From the NCBI GenBank assembly GCA_947625205.1, contig CANQNN010000003.1, forward strand, positions 46,674-110,673: DNA of 64,000 nucleotides, in the 5' to 3' direction. The notes under the pieces were generated by a model, which saw only the letters and a program-made list of their open reading frames with translations, was not told where the DNA came from and ran no database searches. A program made the translations under genes and the position numbers. Origin of the DNA: an uncultured Lachnospiraceae bacterium (GTDB taxonomy: Bacteria > Bacillota > Clostridia > Lachnospirales > Lachnospiraceae). Numbering within the stretch: the stretch's first letter is position 1; each line of letters starts with the position of its first letter. This document shows, piece by piece, positions 1-8,493 of the stretch.

Positions 1-529
1 TTTCATGAAGCTTCATATCAAGACAGTAGTTATTAATGATAAGCTGGTTCACATACGGGACGATCGTCTTTACTTTATCAATATCCAGCAGAAGCCCGTT
101 AGTGGACATGAATATAAATGCATCCGGAAGCTGCTTTCTTGCATATTTGTGAAATTCAACGATCCTGTTATCCAGCCAGGGCTCATTGTTACCGTAAAGC
201 GTCAGGTGGCCTTTATAGTCCCAGTCGTGAAGCTGGTCGATAACGGAATAGTAGATCTCGTCTTCCATTTTCATATACGGCCTTTTCTCGGCATGAATAT
301 TGGCGGTACAGAATTCACAGGTACTGTTACACCTGTTTACCGTCTCCAGATTGACCACTATAGGCTGCGGCAGCTCTTCCTGTGCAAAAAAATATTCGAT
401 ATATCTCTTCTGCTGCCTTCTCCTGTATGCAAACTGCAGCTTTAAATAACTCTGACTGGACAGCTTCGGCAGATATTTTCTCGCATTCCACCCAAGCACG
501 CCTCCGAAATTGTGTACTCTGATTGGCAT
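1..529 (-). CDS. Radical SAM protein, 3' end outside window
   Basis: Amino-terminal part of a radical SAM enzyme; about 176 codons are visible and the frame stays open to the window edge. The cluster-binding motif C-NST-C-EF-C lies at residues 67-74 after a basic N-terminal stretch. It is followed by the usual early strands (LTLYGNNEPWLD, then FMSTNGLLL). Start ATG at 529 has an AGGAG site 8 bases upstream. It follows the DUF6044-like gene in the same direction, 28 bases away. Three more radical SAM proteins occur in this locus. The substrate cannot be told from the sequence; a peptide or sugar modification is possible. Family assignment is firm. Confidence 0.85.
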   Translation of the reverse strand, partial: MPIRVHNFGGVLGWNARKYLPKLSSQSYLKLQFAYRRRQQKRYIEYFFAQEELPQPIVVNLETVNRCNSTCEFCTANIHAEKRPYMKMEDEIYYSVIDQLHDWDYKGHLTLYGNNEPWLDNRIVEFHKYARKQLPDAFIFMSTNGLLLDIDKVKTIVPYVNQLIINNYCLDMKLHE

Positions 530-557
530 ATTAGTTCTCCTTTGACATATTATTGCG

Positions 558-2309
558 TCATTTTACCGTATATACATAAACCGTGTAGCTATCCTGCGCC
601 GTATAGCTTCGTAACAGGCGAAGCCCGGCCTCATCCGCATTGCTAAGCTTGATCCGCGAAAAAATATATTCGCCGCCCAGCTCCCGAAAAGCCTCCGTAT
701 CCATGTAAATATCACAATCTGTAGCATACACCGTTTTGGTCGCGCTGACAATACTCAGATCCGTCCCTGAATACAGATAAGCCCTGGCTCCCCAGTCATC
801 ATAATAGATCCGTGTGGCTTCCACCCTGTCAAGCGCCGGTGCGATCACCCTGCGGAAAGCCTCCTTATACTGCTGCGTATAGTAGCCGAGATAACCATCC
901 AGTGTAGCGATCCCGTTATATTCCAGCACCGCAGGATAGAGCCCGTAGGCCGCCGACCACTCGCCCTGATAGCCGATATCCTTCTTGATCTCATCAAAAA
1001 GCGCCTGCGCATAGAACTGTTCATAATCCAACTCGTCTACTTCAGAGCCGTGATAATACTCATATGCCCTGTTCCGGCATGTGGCATACAGGTCATTATA
1101 GCGGTTCGGCGTCAATATGATCACGAGCACAGCAATGCAGATAACCGCATTGGCGACCCACATCTGCCATATGCCGGCATCATACAGCCTGACCAGCACT
1201 ATTAAAAGCGCCGCATACCACAGAAATGGATTAAAGAAGATCGTCCGATTAAACTGCCAGCCCGTAAGCGGCGGAATAAGCATCTCCACAAACGACCGCA
1301 GAGGTTTACAGTCATACAAAGCGCAGATCACGCTGTTAAACAGGATAAACAGCATAATGAAATTAAACAGATCATGAAATATCTTCCCGGGCGTCTTCCG
1401 CCAAAGAAATACAGCATTATGGAGCACGAAGTACAGGACGCAGACCGGAAGCACCACCTTACCGTGCACGCTGTCCGCGTGAAAGACGCCCTCGCGCCAG
1501 ACGGTCCATATCTCCTGCAGTATCTCCGTCGCGGAAAGGTCCGCATTTACCATCGTAGAACGAATCGTCTCCTCGCCGCTGAATAACATCTGTCCGAACA
1601 GTCTGTACTCGCATACCACATATCCCAGCGACAGCACAGCAAATGCCGCCGCAAGCCTCCATGCCGGTTTCCTGTCCCGTATGGACAGCCACAAAACAGC
1701 GATCAGCAGATATCCTAAGATAAACAGCCCGTGATAAGAAAAATACGACACAAGAGGATATGCCAGAAGAGCCACATACCAGCCAAGCCCGCCTTTGCGG
1801 TATATTTTGATGAGAAGATACACGCACAGAGGTATCGAGGCGAAGGCAAAGCCAAATGCCGGGAAAAACCATAGAATACCGTATGCAAATCCCGTCATAC
1901 AGATAATGGGACGGTACAGCATATATTTATCCGCAAACAATTCCTTTGCAAGCAGCCGAAAGGAAACGATACCCAGCAGGATCTTGCCGATGATACCGAG
2001 CACATACGCGATGTAGACCGGAAAGATCATGTAAAGCACGCTGTACAGCGACAGCTCCGACGGCAGATCATCTCTGCTTATCCCGCCCAGAAACGGCACA
2101 TCCACCCCGTGTTTAAAAAAAGTTCCCGTATTTTTAAGCATCTGAAACTGCGGAAGAAAAAGATCCATGTTGTCATGAAGGCCAATATAGCTCCTCTCCC
2201 CATAACCGAAGAAAACTCCCGCCGTCAGGAGCAGGAAGCCTGTGATTGGAAAATAAAACCAGTATTTAGTAAGCCATATGAACCATTTCTGTTCCGTCAG
2301 CCGTTTCAT
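558..2309 (-). CDS. Polytopic membrane protein, DUF6044/YkoS-like, probable GT-C glycosyltransferase
   Basis: About 583 residues with roughly 11-12 hydrophobic segments and a soluble C-terminal domain of about 150 residues. The first extracytoplasmic loop carries the acidic motif GLHDNMD near residues 43-49, where GT-C enzymes place a catalytic Asp. The family resemblance (YkoS/DUF6044, YfhO-like architecture) is from memory and not verified. ATG at 2309 is preferred over the upstream ATGs at 2324 and 2321 because GGAG sits 6 bases before it. The gene lies 23 bases downstream of gtrA, so the pair may form a lipid-linked-sugar flippase plus transferase. The role in side-chain glycosylation is inference. 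Confidence 0.7.
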   Translation of the reverse strand: MKRLTEQKWFIWLTKYWFYFPITGFLLLTAGVFFGYGERSYIGLHDNMDLFLPQFQMLKNTGTFFKHGVDVPFLGGISRDDLPSELSLYSVLYMIFPVYIAYVLGIIGKILLGIVSFRLLAKELFADKYMLYRPIICMTGFAYGILWFFPAFGFAFASIPLCVYLLIKIYRKGGLGWYVALLAYPLVSYFSYHGLFILGYLLIAVLWLSIRDRKPAWRLAAAFAVLSLGYVVCEYRLFGQMLFSGEETIRSTMVNADLSATEILQEIWTVWREGVFHADSVHGKVVLPVCVLYFVLHNAVFLWRKTPGKIFHDLFNFIMLFILFNSVICALYDCKPLRSFVEMLIPPLTGWQFNRTIFFNPFLWYAALLIVLVRLYDAGIWQMWVANAVICIAVLVIILTPNRYNDLYATCRNRAYEYYHGSEVDELDYEQFYAQALFDEIKKDIGYQGEWSAAYGLYPAVLEYNGIATLDGYLGYYTQQYKEAFRRVIAPALDRVEATRIYYDDWGARAYLYSGTDLSIVSATKTVYATDCDIYMDTEAFRELGGEYIFSRIKLSNADEAGLRLLRSYTAQDSYTVYVYTVK

Positions 2310-2332
2310 CCGTCTCTCCATCATTATCCGCT

Positions 2333-2797
2333 TTACTTATCTTTACCCTCTCTTACAGTCGCCTCACTGTTCTTACGAAACACAAATAATTTCTGCCCAA
2401 AGAAATTCATGACAACAAAGAAGCACATGCCGAAGAGCATTGCCACATTGTCCACGATCACCTTCGGCTGTGAAGACAGCAAGCGTCTGACAAGGGGCTG
2501 CGCCGTACCATAGGCGATCAGATAGCATACTATGATATTTATGGCAAACCGCCACGGAAGCCATTTATCCCTGTTCTCCACCTTAAAAGTAACCTTCGCA
2601 TTGGCATGATAGGAAAAAACACTTCCGACAAAATAGGAAATACCCGTAGAGAGCCAGTAATTTATATGAATAAAATTATACAGCACCGCCATGATCACCC
2701 ATCCCATAAACGTATTGATAACGCCCACCATACCAAAATGAATGACTTCCATGATAAAGGTTCTGTGCGTATTATAAAGTTCTGCGAGCTTTTTCAT
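2333..2797 (-). CDS. GtrA-like flippase family protein
   Basis: 154 residues with four hydrophobic segments and the GtrA pattern: an N-terminal helix reading FGMVGVINTF, the segment YWLSTGISYFVGSVFSYHANAKVTF (interrupted here only for naming), and a final helix ending in NFFGQKLFVF. GtrA proteins are thought to flip polyprenyl-phosphate-linked sugars for three-component glycosylation systems. Neighbours on both sides are large membrane proteins that could be the matching transferase. The GT2 enzymes at 8494 and 14595 could load the lipid. Start has an AAAGGA site. Length is normal for the family. Confidence 0.88.
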   Translation of the reverse strand: MKKLAELYNTHRTFIMEVIHFGMVGVINTFMGWVIMAVLYNFIHINYWLSTGISYFVGSVFSYHANAKVTFKVENRDKWLPWRFAINIIVCYLIAYGTAQPLVRRLLSSQPKVIVDNVAMLFGMCFFVVMNFFGQKLFVFRKNSEATVREGKDK

Positions 2798-2832
2798 ATA
2801 TATTCCTTTTCTACCGTTACTTTTATACCAGG

Positions 2833-4332
2833 TCAGTCACCGTACATCTCCATCCACTCGGGACGGTCCATACTGATCACGCTTTGCTTTCCGTAAAAAT
2901 CGGCCGTGACAGTGTTGCTCCACGCTTCCGGATCATCCGTGACAGGCACGTGCATCAGCGGACCCTGTATATTGTTGATACCCGGAACCACTATATCTTC
3001 AGCATTTTCGTTTTCCAGCAGCCGGGTCTGAAGATCCATCTGCTCCTTATAATCTTCTGCCTGACCGCTTATTATATAATCAAGCGAAACATAAGAAGCG
3101 CTGGTCTTGATATAACCGCGCCCGATCAGGACCCAAACGGCGCAGACCAGTATCCCCGGAAGAACGATCCGCCGCCAGACTGCCATGTCAATATTACCAT
3201 GCCGTGCCAGCCCCCCCCCAATTCTTTCTGCCGTCTTTTGCGCCGCCACAAGCAATATTCCCGATGCCGTAAGCAAAAAGACCTGATAATTGGTATTCAG
3301 AACCCCTCTGGAAACTTCCACTCCAGCATAGATCGCGGGCGCCTGCATAGCGCTGTACAGGCAGAAAAGCATAAGCGACAGCAGGACCGGATGCCTGAAT
3401 CTGTATACCTTTTCCTCTGTACAATACACTGCGGTCAGAAGAACAAAAAGTAACAAAAGTCCGGCAAATATCAAGGGTCTGTCTTTCACATAGACTCCGA
3501 TGTCCTTTATTCCGCAGACAAACGATTTGCCGACGGTCATGAATACAGCCGAAACGGAAAAGCCAAAATCCTCTCCCGCTCGGCACTTATTTCCCGGCGC
3601 TGTGGCGCTGACAACAAGCCCGGCCACTTCACACAAAACAGGGACCGTAAGCATCAGAATGCGCTTGTCTTTCCGGAGCAGCCATGCGGATATACCCACG
3701 TAACAGGCAGCCACCAGCGCAAATAATGCAGCCTGATAATTTGCTCCTCCAAGTAATGTCATAAAAATAAGGATCCCGACAAATGTACTCTTCTTATATT
3801 CCACGCTGTATCTTATAAGCCATGCCGCCGTCATCTGACACATAGCGAAGGGGACCATATAGTGAGCGCACCCATTAAACCAATAAATAGAAGATTTGGT
3901 GCTGGGAACAAATTCTATGCTGACTGCCAGAAAGCAAACGGTAAGCAGCAGATAACTCCATCTGTCAAACCGCAGCATTCTACATAATATCTCCCTGAAC
4001 AGGTAAAATGTACTGCCGATCCACAGAAACAGCATCAGGACCGCAACAATGACATATGCCCTGTCATGAAAGACTTCCGGCTGAAGGGAAAAAAGCGCCA
4101 CGTCAAACCATGTCCCCTGCCAGCTGTAATAATATCGTACCACCGTGCCAAACACCGCCCTGACCACCGCCGCCAGGGAATGCGTACCCATCCACGCCAT
4201 TCTGGTAAGAGTGCCATATCCGTAATCATCGCCGCTTGCCCTGTTAACAAAGGTAAGATATACGACCGGCAGCATCAGGACAGTAAAGCATACCAATGAT
4301 ATAACAGCGAGATATTTAAACCTTTTTCCCAT
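2833..4332 (-). CDS. DUF6056-type polytopic membrane protein with a G9 tract
   Basis: About 499 residues with some 10-11 membrane segments. After the first helix comes the motif NRASGDDYGYG, typical of DUF6056 proteins and in the position of a GT-C acidic catalytic motif; later SSIYWFNGC is also family-like. Function is not established; a polyprenyl-sugar transferase is the most likely role. ATG at 4332 has AAGGA 6 bases upstream and is preferred to ATG 4347. A run of nine G (positions 3211-3219 on the complement) encodes three glycines near residue 372 and is in frame. One base gained or lost would truncate the last quarter. Confidence 0.72.
   Translation of the reverse strand: MGKRFKYLAVISLVCFTVLMLPVVYLTFVNRASGDDYGYGTLTRMAWMGTHSLAAVVRAVFGTVVRYYYSWQGTWFDVALFSLQPEVFHDRAYVIVAVLMLFLWIGSTFYLFREILCRMLRFDRWSYLLLTVCFLAVSIEFVPSTKSSIYWFNGCAHYMVPFAMCQMTAAWLIRYSVEYKKSTFVGILIFMTLLGGANYQAALFALVAACYVGISAWLLRKDKRILMLTVPVLCEVAGLVVSATAPGNKCRAGEDFGFSVSAVFMTVGKSFVCGIKDIGVYVKDRPLIFAGLLLLFVLLTAVYCTEEKVYRFRHPVLLSLMLFCLYSAMQAPAIYAGVEVSRGVLNTNYQVFLLTASGILLVAAQKTAERIGGGLARHGNIDMAVWRRIVLPGILVCAVWVLIGRGYIKTSASYVSLDYIISGQAEDYKEQMDLQTRLLENENAEDIVVPGINNIQGPLMHVPVTDDPEAWSNTVTADFYGKQSVISMDRPEWMEMYGD
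3211..3219 (-). repeat. G9 homopolymer tract in the DUF6056 gene
   Basis: Nine consecutive C on the plus strand, nine G in the coding strand, read as three Gly codons inside the membrane protein. Length nine keeps the frame open. It is one of six identical-length tracts in the window and a candidate slipped-strand contingency site. Confidence 0.8.
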
Positions 4333-4380
4333 GAACTTTCCTTCCATAGTCCGGCCATTTAAAGTTAAGCCGCATCCGCC

Positions 4381-4409
4381 TTGTAAAAATCACAGGGCTT
4401 ATATATAAT
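4381..4409 (+). promoter_or_regulatory. Sigma70-like promoter of the VOC gene
   Basis: TTGTAA at 4381-4386 and a perfect TATAAT at 4404-4409, spaced by 17 bases. It points to the VOC gene starting at 4495 and leaves a leader of roughly 80 bases. Confidence 0.7.
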
Positions 4410-4417
4410 AATATAAT

Positions 4418-4462
4418 AGACGATGCCGCAGCGGTATCGTCCGGTCGCCGGTCATTCCGGCG
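4418..4462 (+). promoter_or_regulatory. Two stem-loops in the VOC leader
   Basis: Stem 1 pairs GACGATGCC (4419-4427) with GGTATCGTC (4433-4441), with one G-U pair. Stem 2 is a perfect 6-bp pairing of CGCCGG (4446-4451) with CCGGCG (4457-4462) around TCATT. No T-run follows, so it does not look like a simple terminator. They lie between the promoter and the ribosome binding site and could affect mRNA stability or expression. Function unknown. Confidence 0.45.
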
Positions 4463-4494
4463 TCAGAAAACATCCGACCAGAGAGGAGAAATAA

Positions 4495-4908
4495 ATGCCA
4501 GCTTTAAAAATACATCATATCGGCTATCTTGTCAAAAAAACAGATGCCGCCATTCTTTCATTTATAAAGCTCGGATATAAGGTCGTCCAGGATACGGTAT
4601 ATGATGACATTCGCAAGGTAAATATATGCTTTCTTCAAAAAGACGGCTATCTTATAGAACTGGTGTCCCCCGCATCCGAAGATTCCGTAGTCGCCGGATT
4701 ACTCAAAAGGTATAAAAACACCCCTTATCATATCTGCTATGAAACAGAGCATTTCGACGAGGATTATCGGGCTCTGACAGCCTCCGGTTTTATCGCCATC
4801 GACACGCCCACACCCGCTCCGGCTCTGCAGAACCGTGATGTTGTATTCCTGACAAGTCCTGCCGTGGGAATGATCGAACTGCTCAGACATACTATATCTG
4901 AGCCATAA
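4495..4908 (+). CDS. VOC (glyoxalase-fold) family protein
   Basis: 137 residues with the beta-alpha-beta-beta-beta pattern of the vicinal oxygen chelate superfamily. The start KIHHIGYLV is like methylmalonyl-CoA epimerases and supplies a metal-binding His, and ELVSP and MIELL supply Glu ligands. ATG follows GAGAGGAG. It is divergent from the DUF6056 gene and its 3' end overlaps the ACP gene by 17 bases, tail to tail. VOC proteins sometimes accompany ACP/FkbH pairs, so a role in processing the ACP-bound acyl group is plausible, but this is inference. A simple lyase or resistance protein is the alternative. Confidence 0.75.
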   Translation: MPALKIHHIGYLVKKTDAAILSFIKLGYKVVQDTVYDDIRKVNICFLQKDGYLIELVSPASEDSVVAGLLKRYKNTPYHICYETEHFDEDYRALTASGFIAIDTPTPAPALQNRDVVFLTSPAVGMIELLRHTISEP

Positions 4909-5140
4909 TGATATCGACCATCTCTCCCACATTCTTCATGGAAACGACCTGTCCCATGTTAAATTTCATGCCAAATTCCTGCTCCACCGCCGCCAGCAGA
5001 TTAATATGCTCCAGGGAATCCCATTCCTCAATATCATCCGCCGTTGTGGTATCCGTCACGGTAATGTCCTCGTCGTCAAACACATCCCGGAACACTTCAT
5101 TCAGCTTTTCATACACTTCTTCTCTGCTCATTTTGCCCAT
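4892..5140 (-). CDS. Acyl carrier protein
   Basis: 82 residues, acidic, with the phosphopantetheine attachment motif DSLEHI (Ser42) and the helix pattern of stand-alone ACPs. It sits 53 bases downstream of the FkbH gene in the same direction, a pairing known from glyceryl-ACP and methoxymalonyl-ACP pathways. There FkbH loads a glyceryl group from 1,3-bisphosphoglycerate onto the carrier. Here the ACP most likely carries a small acyl unit for glycan decoration, analogous to DltC serving the MBOAT DltB. Housekeeping fatty-acid ACP is unlikely given the context. Confidence 0.9.
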   Translation of the reverse strand: MGKMSREEVYEKLNEVFRDVFDDEDITVTDTTTADDIEEWDSLEHINLLAAVEQEFGMKFNMGQVVSMKNVGEMVDIIMAQI

Positions 5141-5193
5141 ATCGCTCTCTCCACTCTTATAATGTTAATAACAGTACTATATATGGTTTTCCT

Positions 5194-6990
5194 CTATTTT
5201 ACAACTTCGATCACCGTATTTTTGTTCTCATAATCAACAATATCAAATCTCCATTCTGTACTGCCATCGTCTTTCTCCCCGGTCTTTGTAAATCCCATGA
5301 CCGCGTAAAACTCCTTCACCATGACATTCTTGGCGGTAGGATAATAATATCCGTATATCGTATGGATGCCGCAGGAAATGCAAGCCTGCACTATGCTGTC
5401 CATCATGGCATATTCCATGTCACGCTTCAGCACACGGCAACTCATCAGCCACAATTCAATATGAAGCGCCTTCTCCCGTTCGTCTTTCCGGCCGATCACC
5501 ACGGATACAACACCGTTATCGCCGAACTTGTCCTCCAGCCTGCCATACCTTGTAATATAAAGGTCATCTGCCGCAAATCTCTCAATATCGCTCTGGGTAT
5601 ATCTTCTGGTCGTCAGGTTAAACTGGTTGCTCTTGTTGGTCAGCTGGGCGATCCGTGACATGTAGATCGCTTCAAACGGCTTAATAGTGCCTTTCATCTG
5701 AAGGGAAAGCAGGTACTCCCTGTAATCGCCGAAGTTTTGCTGCTGCCGCTTCCTCTCTATATTCGCCTTATACATCTCATTACGCTTCCGGTCGTCTTCC
5801 GATAAGTTTGTAACCTCAAAAAATCCCGCATGGTCCAGCACTCTAATGTACTGCTCCGGCGTGCCGATCTCCGGCACGGCAACGCCCGGCACCTGCGTTC
5901 CGACGATCTCACGCTCCGCGGGATTGTCATCGACAAACACAAGGCTGTCCGGCAGGATATTTAACGCATCCGCTATCGCGGCGATATTCCCGCTCTTAGG
6001 CTCCCAATCCGCCTTGATCAGAATAAAATCTTCGGGGCGCAGTATCCCGCCCGGATGATTCAGTCCCGCTATGGCGTTTTCATATTCATTCTTGGAGGCA
6101 ACGTTGAGCATCACGCCGATATCCTTCTGGGATTTGAGGTATGACTGGAATTCCGCGTAAACCTGCCCCATAGAGGTTTCCTGTCCGATCTCGATATTCT
6201 CTACGCCGTCATCGCCTATGACGCCGCCCCAGAGCGTGTTATCCAGATCTACAACAAGGGATTTTCTGTTCTTTCCGAACACCGCCTTGATAATATTGGA
6301 CAAGTTATAGGAGAACTCCGGTATTGCCTGCATACACATGGCATATTTATACATGTGCCAGTATGCAGGATCCGCCCACCGGTCCAGCCCGTACGCCGCC
6401 GACAGGTAATTAATGTCGTTGATATAGAAGTTGTCATGTTCTGCGGCATACTGGTAAAATTTCTCGTTTAACCTGTTGATAAAACTGATACGGCCCTGTC
6501 TGTAGACCGCATCCTGGTTCCCCAATATCCTGTAGAACGGATACTCAAAATTATTCTGGATCACGGGACAATCGTACGTATCTGCGATTTTCTCCCACAT
6601 GACACGAAAATGTTCAAACTGCTCTTCAAGCAGCTCGTCGGTCCGCTGCGGCGTATCTTCTATGGACGGATATGCCGTGATGTTACGGTTGGATGTATGA
6701 ATATAGATCAGATCCGGTCTAAACTGTGTAAGCTGGGGGTTATCAAACATCACATCCTGCCAGTACTGCGCATACTCCGATTCATAGAAAACCGGCTGGA
6801 TCCCCCTGTTCAAAAGAAACAATTCCAGTATCCTAATAATGTCATGCGTTGTACTGCCGCCCAGGACCGCGATCTTTTTCGTCAGAAGATCCGTCCCGCC
6901 CTGCAGCAGTTCTCTTTTGATCTTTTTAGACTTTTTCAGTATATATTCGCTGTCAAAGGGATATTCCAGTTCTCTCACGGGATACCTCAC
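5194..6990 (-). CDS. FkbH-like HAD-IIIC family protein
   Basis: 598 residues. An N-terminal SGNH-like domain (AVLGGSTT near residues 41-48) is followed by a HAD domain with DLDNTLWGG (catalytic Asp248 and Asp250), NVASKNE near 297, a Lys near 332 and VFVDDNPAERE near 352. The C-terminal 180 residues resemble the GNAT-like tail of FkbH proteins. FkbH enzymes form glyceryl-S-ACP from 1,3-bisphosphoglycerate, and the ACP gene is next in the operon. The start is GTG at 6990; GTG 6978, with GAGG six bases before it, is equally possible. Domain assignment is firm, the acyl group is inferred. Confidence 0.9.
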   Translation of the reverse strand: MRYPVRELEYPFDSEYILKKSKKIKRELLQGGTDLLTKKIAVLGGSTTHDIIRILELFLLNRGIQPVFYESEYAQYWQDVMFDNPQLTQFRPDLIYIHTSNRNITAYPSIEDTPQRTDELLEEQFEHFRVMWEKIADTYDCPVIQNNFEYPFYRILGNQDAVYRQGRISFINRLNEKFYQYAAEHDNFYINDINYLSAAYGLDRWADPAYWHMYKYAMCMQAIPEFSYNLSNIIKAVFGKNRKSLVVDLDNTLWGGVIGDDGVENIEIGQETSMGQVYAEFQSYLKSQKDIGVMLNVASKNEYENAIAGLNHPGGILRPEDFILIKADWEPKSGNIAAIADALNILPDSLVFVDDNPAEREIVGTQVPGVAVPEIGTPEQYIRVLDHAGFFEVTNLSEDDRKRNEMYKANIERKRQQQNFGDYREYLLSLQMKGTIKPFEAIYMSRIAQLTNKSNQFNLTTRRYTQSDIERFAADDLYITRYGRLEDKFGDNGVVSVVIGRKDEREKALHIELWLMSCRVLKRDMEYAMMDSIVQACISCGIHTIYGYYYPTAKNVMVKEFYAVMGFTKTGEKDDGSTEWRFDIVDYENKNTVIEVVK

Positions 6991-7043
6991 GCTTTCTCTT
7001 TCTTACTTCAACACTTATCCGCATGGCTTTCAAATCTGTTTCT

Positions 7044-7073
7044 ATCATATCATATTCTACACCGATACGGCAA
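7044..7073 (-). promoter_or_regulatory. Sigma70-like promoter of the FkbH/ACP operon
   Basis: On the minus strand TTGCCG (7068-7073), 18-base spacer, TATGAT (7044-7049). It lies 54 bases upstream of the FkbH start and just after the terminator of the preceding gene, which fits an independent transcription unit. Confidence 0.55.
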
Positions 7074-7115
7074 AAAATATTTTAAAAGGATGCACGCCAT
7101 GCAGCATGCATCCTT
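7070..7115 (-). terminator. Intrinsic terminator after the SGNH gene
   Basis: Perfect 9-bp stem AAGGATGCA (7086-7094) with TGCATCCTT (7107-7115). On the minus strand it is followed by a T-rich tail (TTTTAAAATATTTTTT). It begins 32 bases after the SGNH stop codon and separates that gene from the FkbH/ACP unit. Confidence 0.75.
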
Positions 7116-7147
7116 TCTTAAGATAAAATATTATACTTTGGGGACCG

Positions 7148-8251
7148 TTACTCCTCGCGATAATAATCGGACAGGAGGATCTTGCTGATGCAATCGGCAT
7201 ATACATCGCATCCCTTACCTGACAAATGGATCCCGTCCTTCAGATATTCCGTCACGTTATAGGCGTCAATGCCGGTCTGTTTCAGCGAATCCAGGAAGAG
7301 AACGCCCTCATTCTTATGCTCTGCCGCTACATAACCGGTAAGCCCGCCGAAATTCACCAGCGTTCCGCACCCGTAATCCAGCGAATAGGAATTGCCTATA
7401 TAGGTGCCGTTCTCAAATATTTCACAGTAGTGAGGCGATATCAGCAGGATCTTGGCATCGGGAAAATGATCGATCAGCATTCTTACCCCTAAATCCAGTG
7501 CGCCTACATAGGTGTGCGGTTCGTCTATATTCAACACCTCACCGTTATCCATATACCGGCTGCGCCCGATCTGACGGCACAGGAAATCATTGATGCCATA
7601 CTCCACCACAAAATAGTCAGTCCTGGAGAAATCACAGTTTTCTATAACCTCTTTCGTCGGATATCCGGTAAAAACATCCGAATCTATAAGCCCGCAAGCC
7701 GCATAAACCGCTCCGAGAAAACCAACGGACTGCCACTTTTCATATTCGGCCGACTCTTCCGGCAACAATCCCGCCGTCGTACCGCCTATCGCCATGTTAT
7801 AAACGCTGGCGTTGCACGCCTGTGCAACACGCGCTGCTACGCCTCCGTTCTCGCTCACATCGGCCAAAACACTGTCGCCCATGAACACGATCTGCATCTC
7901 GTCATCCTGATCGCTAAGTATCGCATTGTCAGGCAGGTTTTGTTCCGATAAGGAATTGGCAGATATCGAGTCACCGCTCATTTCTTCCCCGTTATTATCA
8001 ACCTGGTCGGCAGACTCCGCCGTATCCGGATCATCTTGAATATCTCCGGTATTGCCCTGCGCCTCCTGCAACTGCTGCTCCAGCTGAAGATTCTGTTCTT
8101 CCAGAAGCTCCCTTTTTTCTCTCTCCGCCCTGACCTGTGTCTGTCCATGTATGATCTCTATGATCGCCAGAATACAGAATGCGATCAGAACGGCAAGCAG
8201 TACCGTACTGCTGCTATATCTTTTTCTTTTCATTCCATTCCTATTATCCAT
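7148..8251 (-). CDS. Membrane-anchored SGNH/GDSL hydrolase
   Basis: 367 residues: one N-terminal membrane segment (about 15-35), a coiled-coil rich in Glu/Gln (about 40-65), an acidic low-complexity linker, then a full SGNH domain. It has GDSV (nucleophile Ser), GGTT, GIND and DGIHLSG (Asp and His of the triad). The orientation implies an extracytoplasmic esterase or acyltransferase acting on the glycan. Start ATG at 8251 has AGGA. A terminator follows the gene. Its neighbours (FkbH/ACP below, GT2 and MBOAT above) suggest it works with acyl decoration, but the substrate is unknown. Confidence 0.88.
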   Translation of the reverse strand: MDNRNGMKRKRYSSSTVLLAVLIAFCILAIIEIIHGQTQVRAEREKRELLEEQNLQLEQQLQEAQGNTGDIQDDPDTAESADQVDNNGEEMSGDSISANSLSEQNLPDNAILSDQDDEMQIVFMGDSVLADVSENGGVAARVAQACNASVYNMAIGGTTAGLLPEESAEYEKWQSVGFLGAVYAACGLIDSDVFTGYPTKEVIENCDFSRTDYFVVEYGINDFLCRQIGRSRYMDNGEVLNIDEPHTYVGALDLGVRMLIDHFPDAKILLISPHYCEIFENGTYIGNSYSLDYGCGTLVNFGGLTGYVAAEHKNEGVLFLDSLKQTGIDAYNVTEYLKDGIHLSGKGCDVYADCISKILLSDYYREE

Positions 8252-8493
8252 CTTTTATTCCTGCCTTTCCCATTCATTATCCTTCGGCATGTATGGGTTC
8301 CCTTATGCTGCTTACATATCCGTATACCGGATCCACTAACACAATATCACTTTCAAATCGGCATGAATATACTTCTCATGATTTTTTAATAAAACATTCC
8401 AAAAATCTTAAGAATCAGGATTTCGTTTTGTCTGTCCTCCCTTATTCTATAACAGTATATAATAAAAAGCAGAAAATATTCCTCGCATCATGT

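Noticed and set aside
8252..8493. Gap between SGNH and GT2 genes checked for a gene remnant or promoter
   Set aside because: Only a 30-codon fragment without recognisable motif and no convincing promoter pair could be found.
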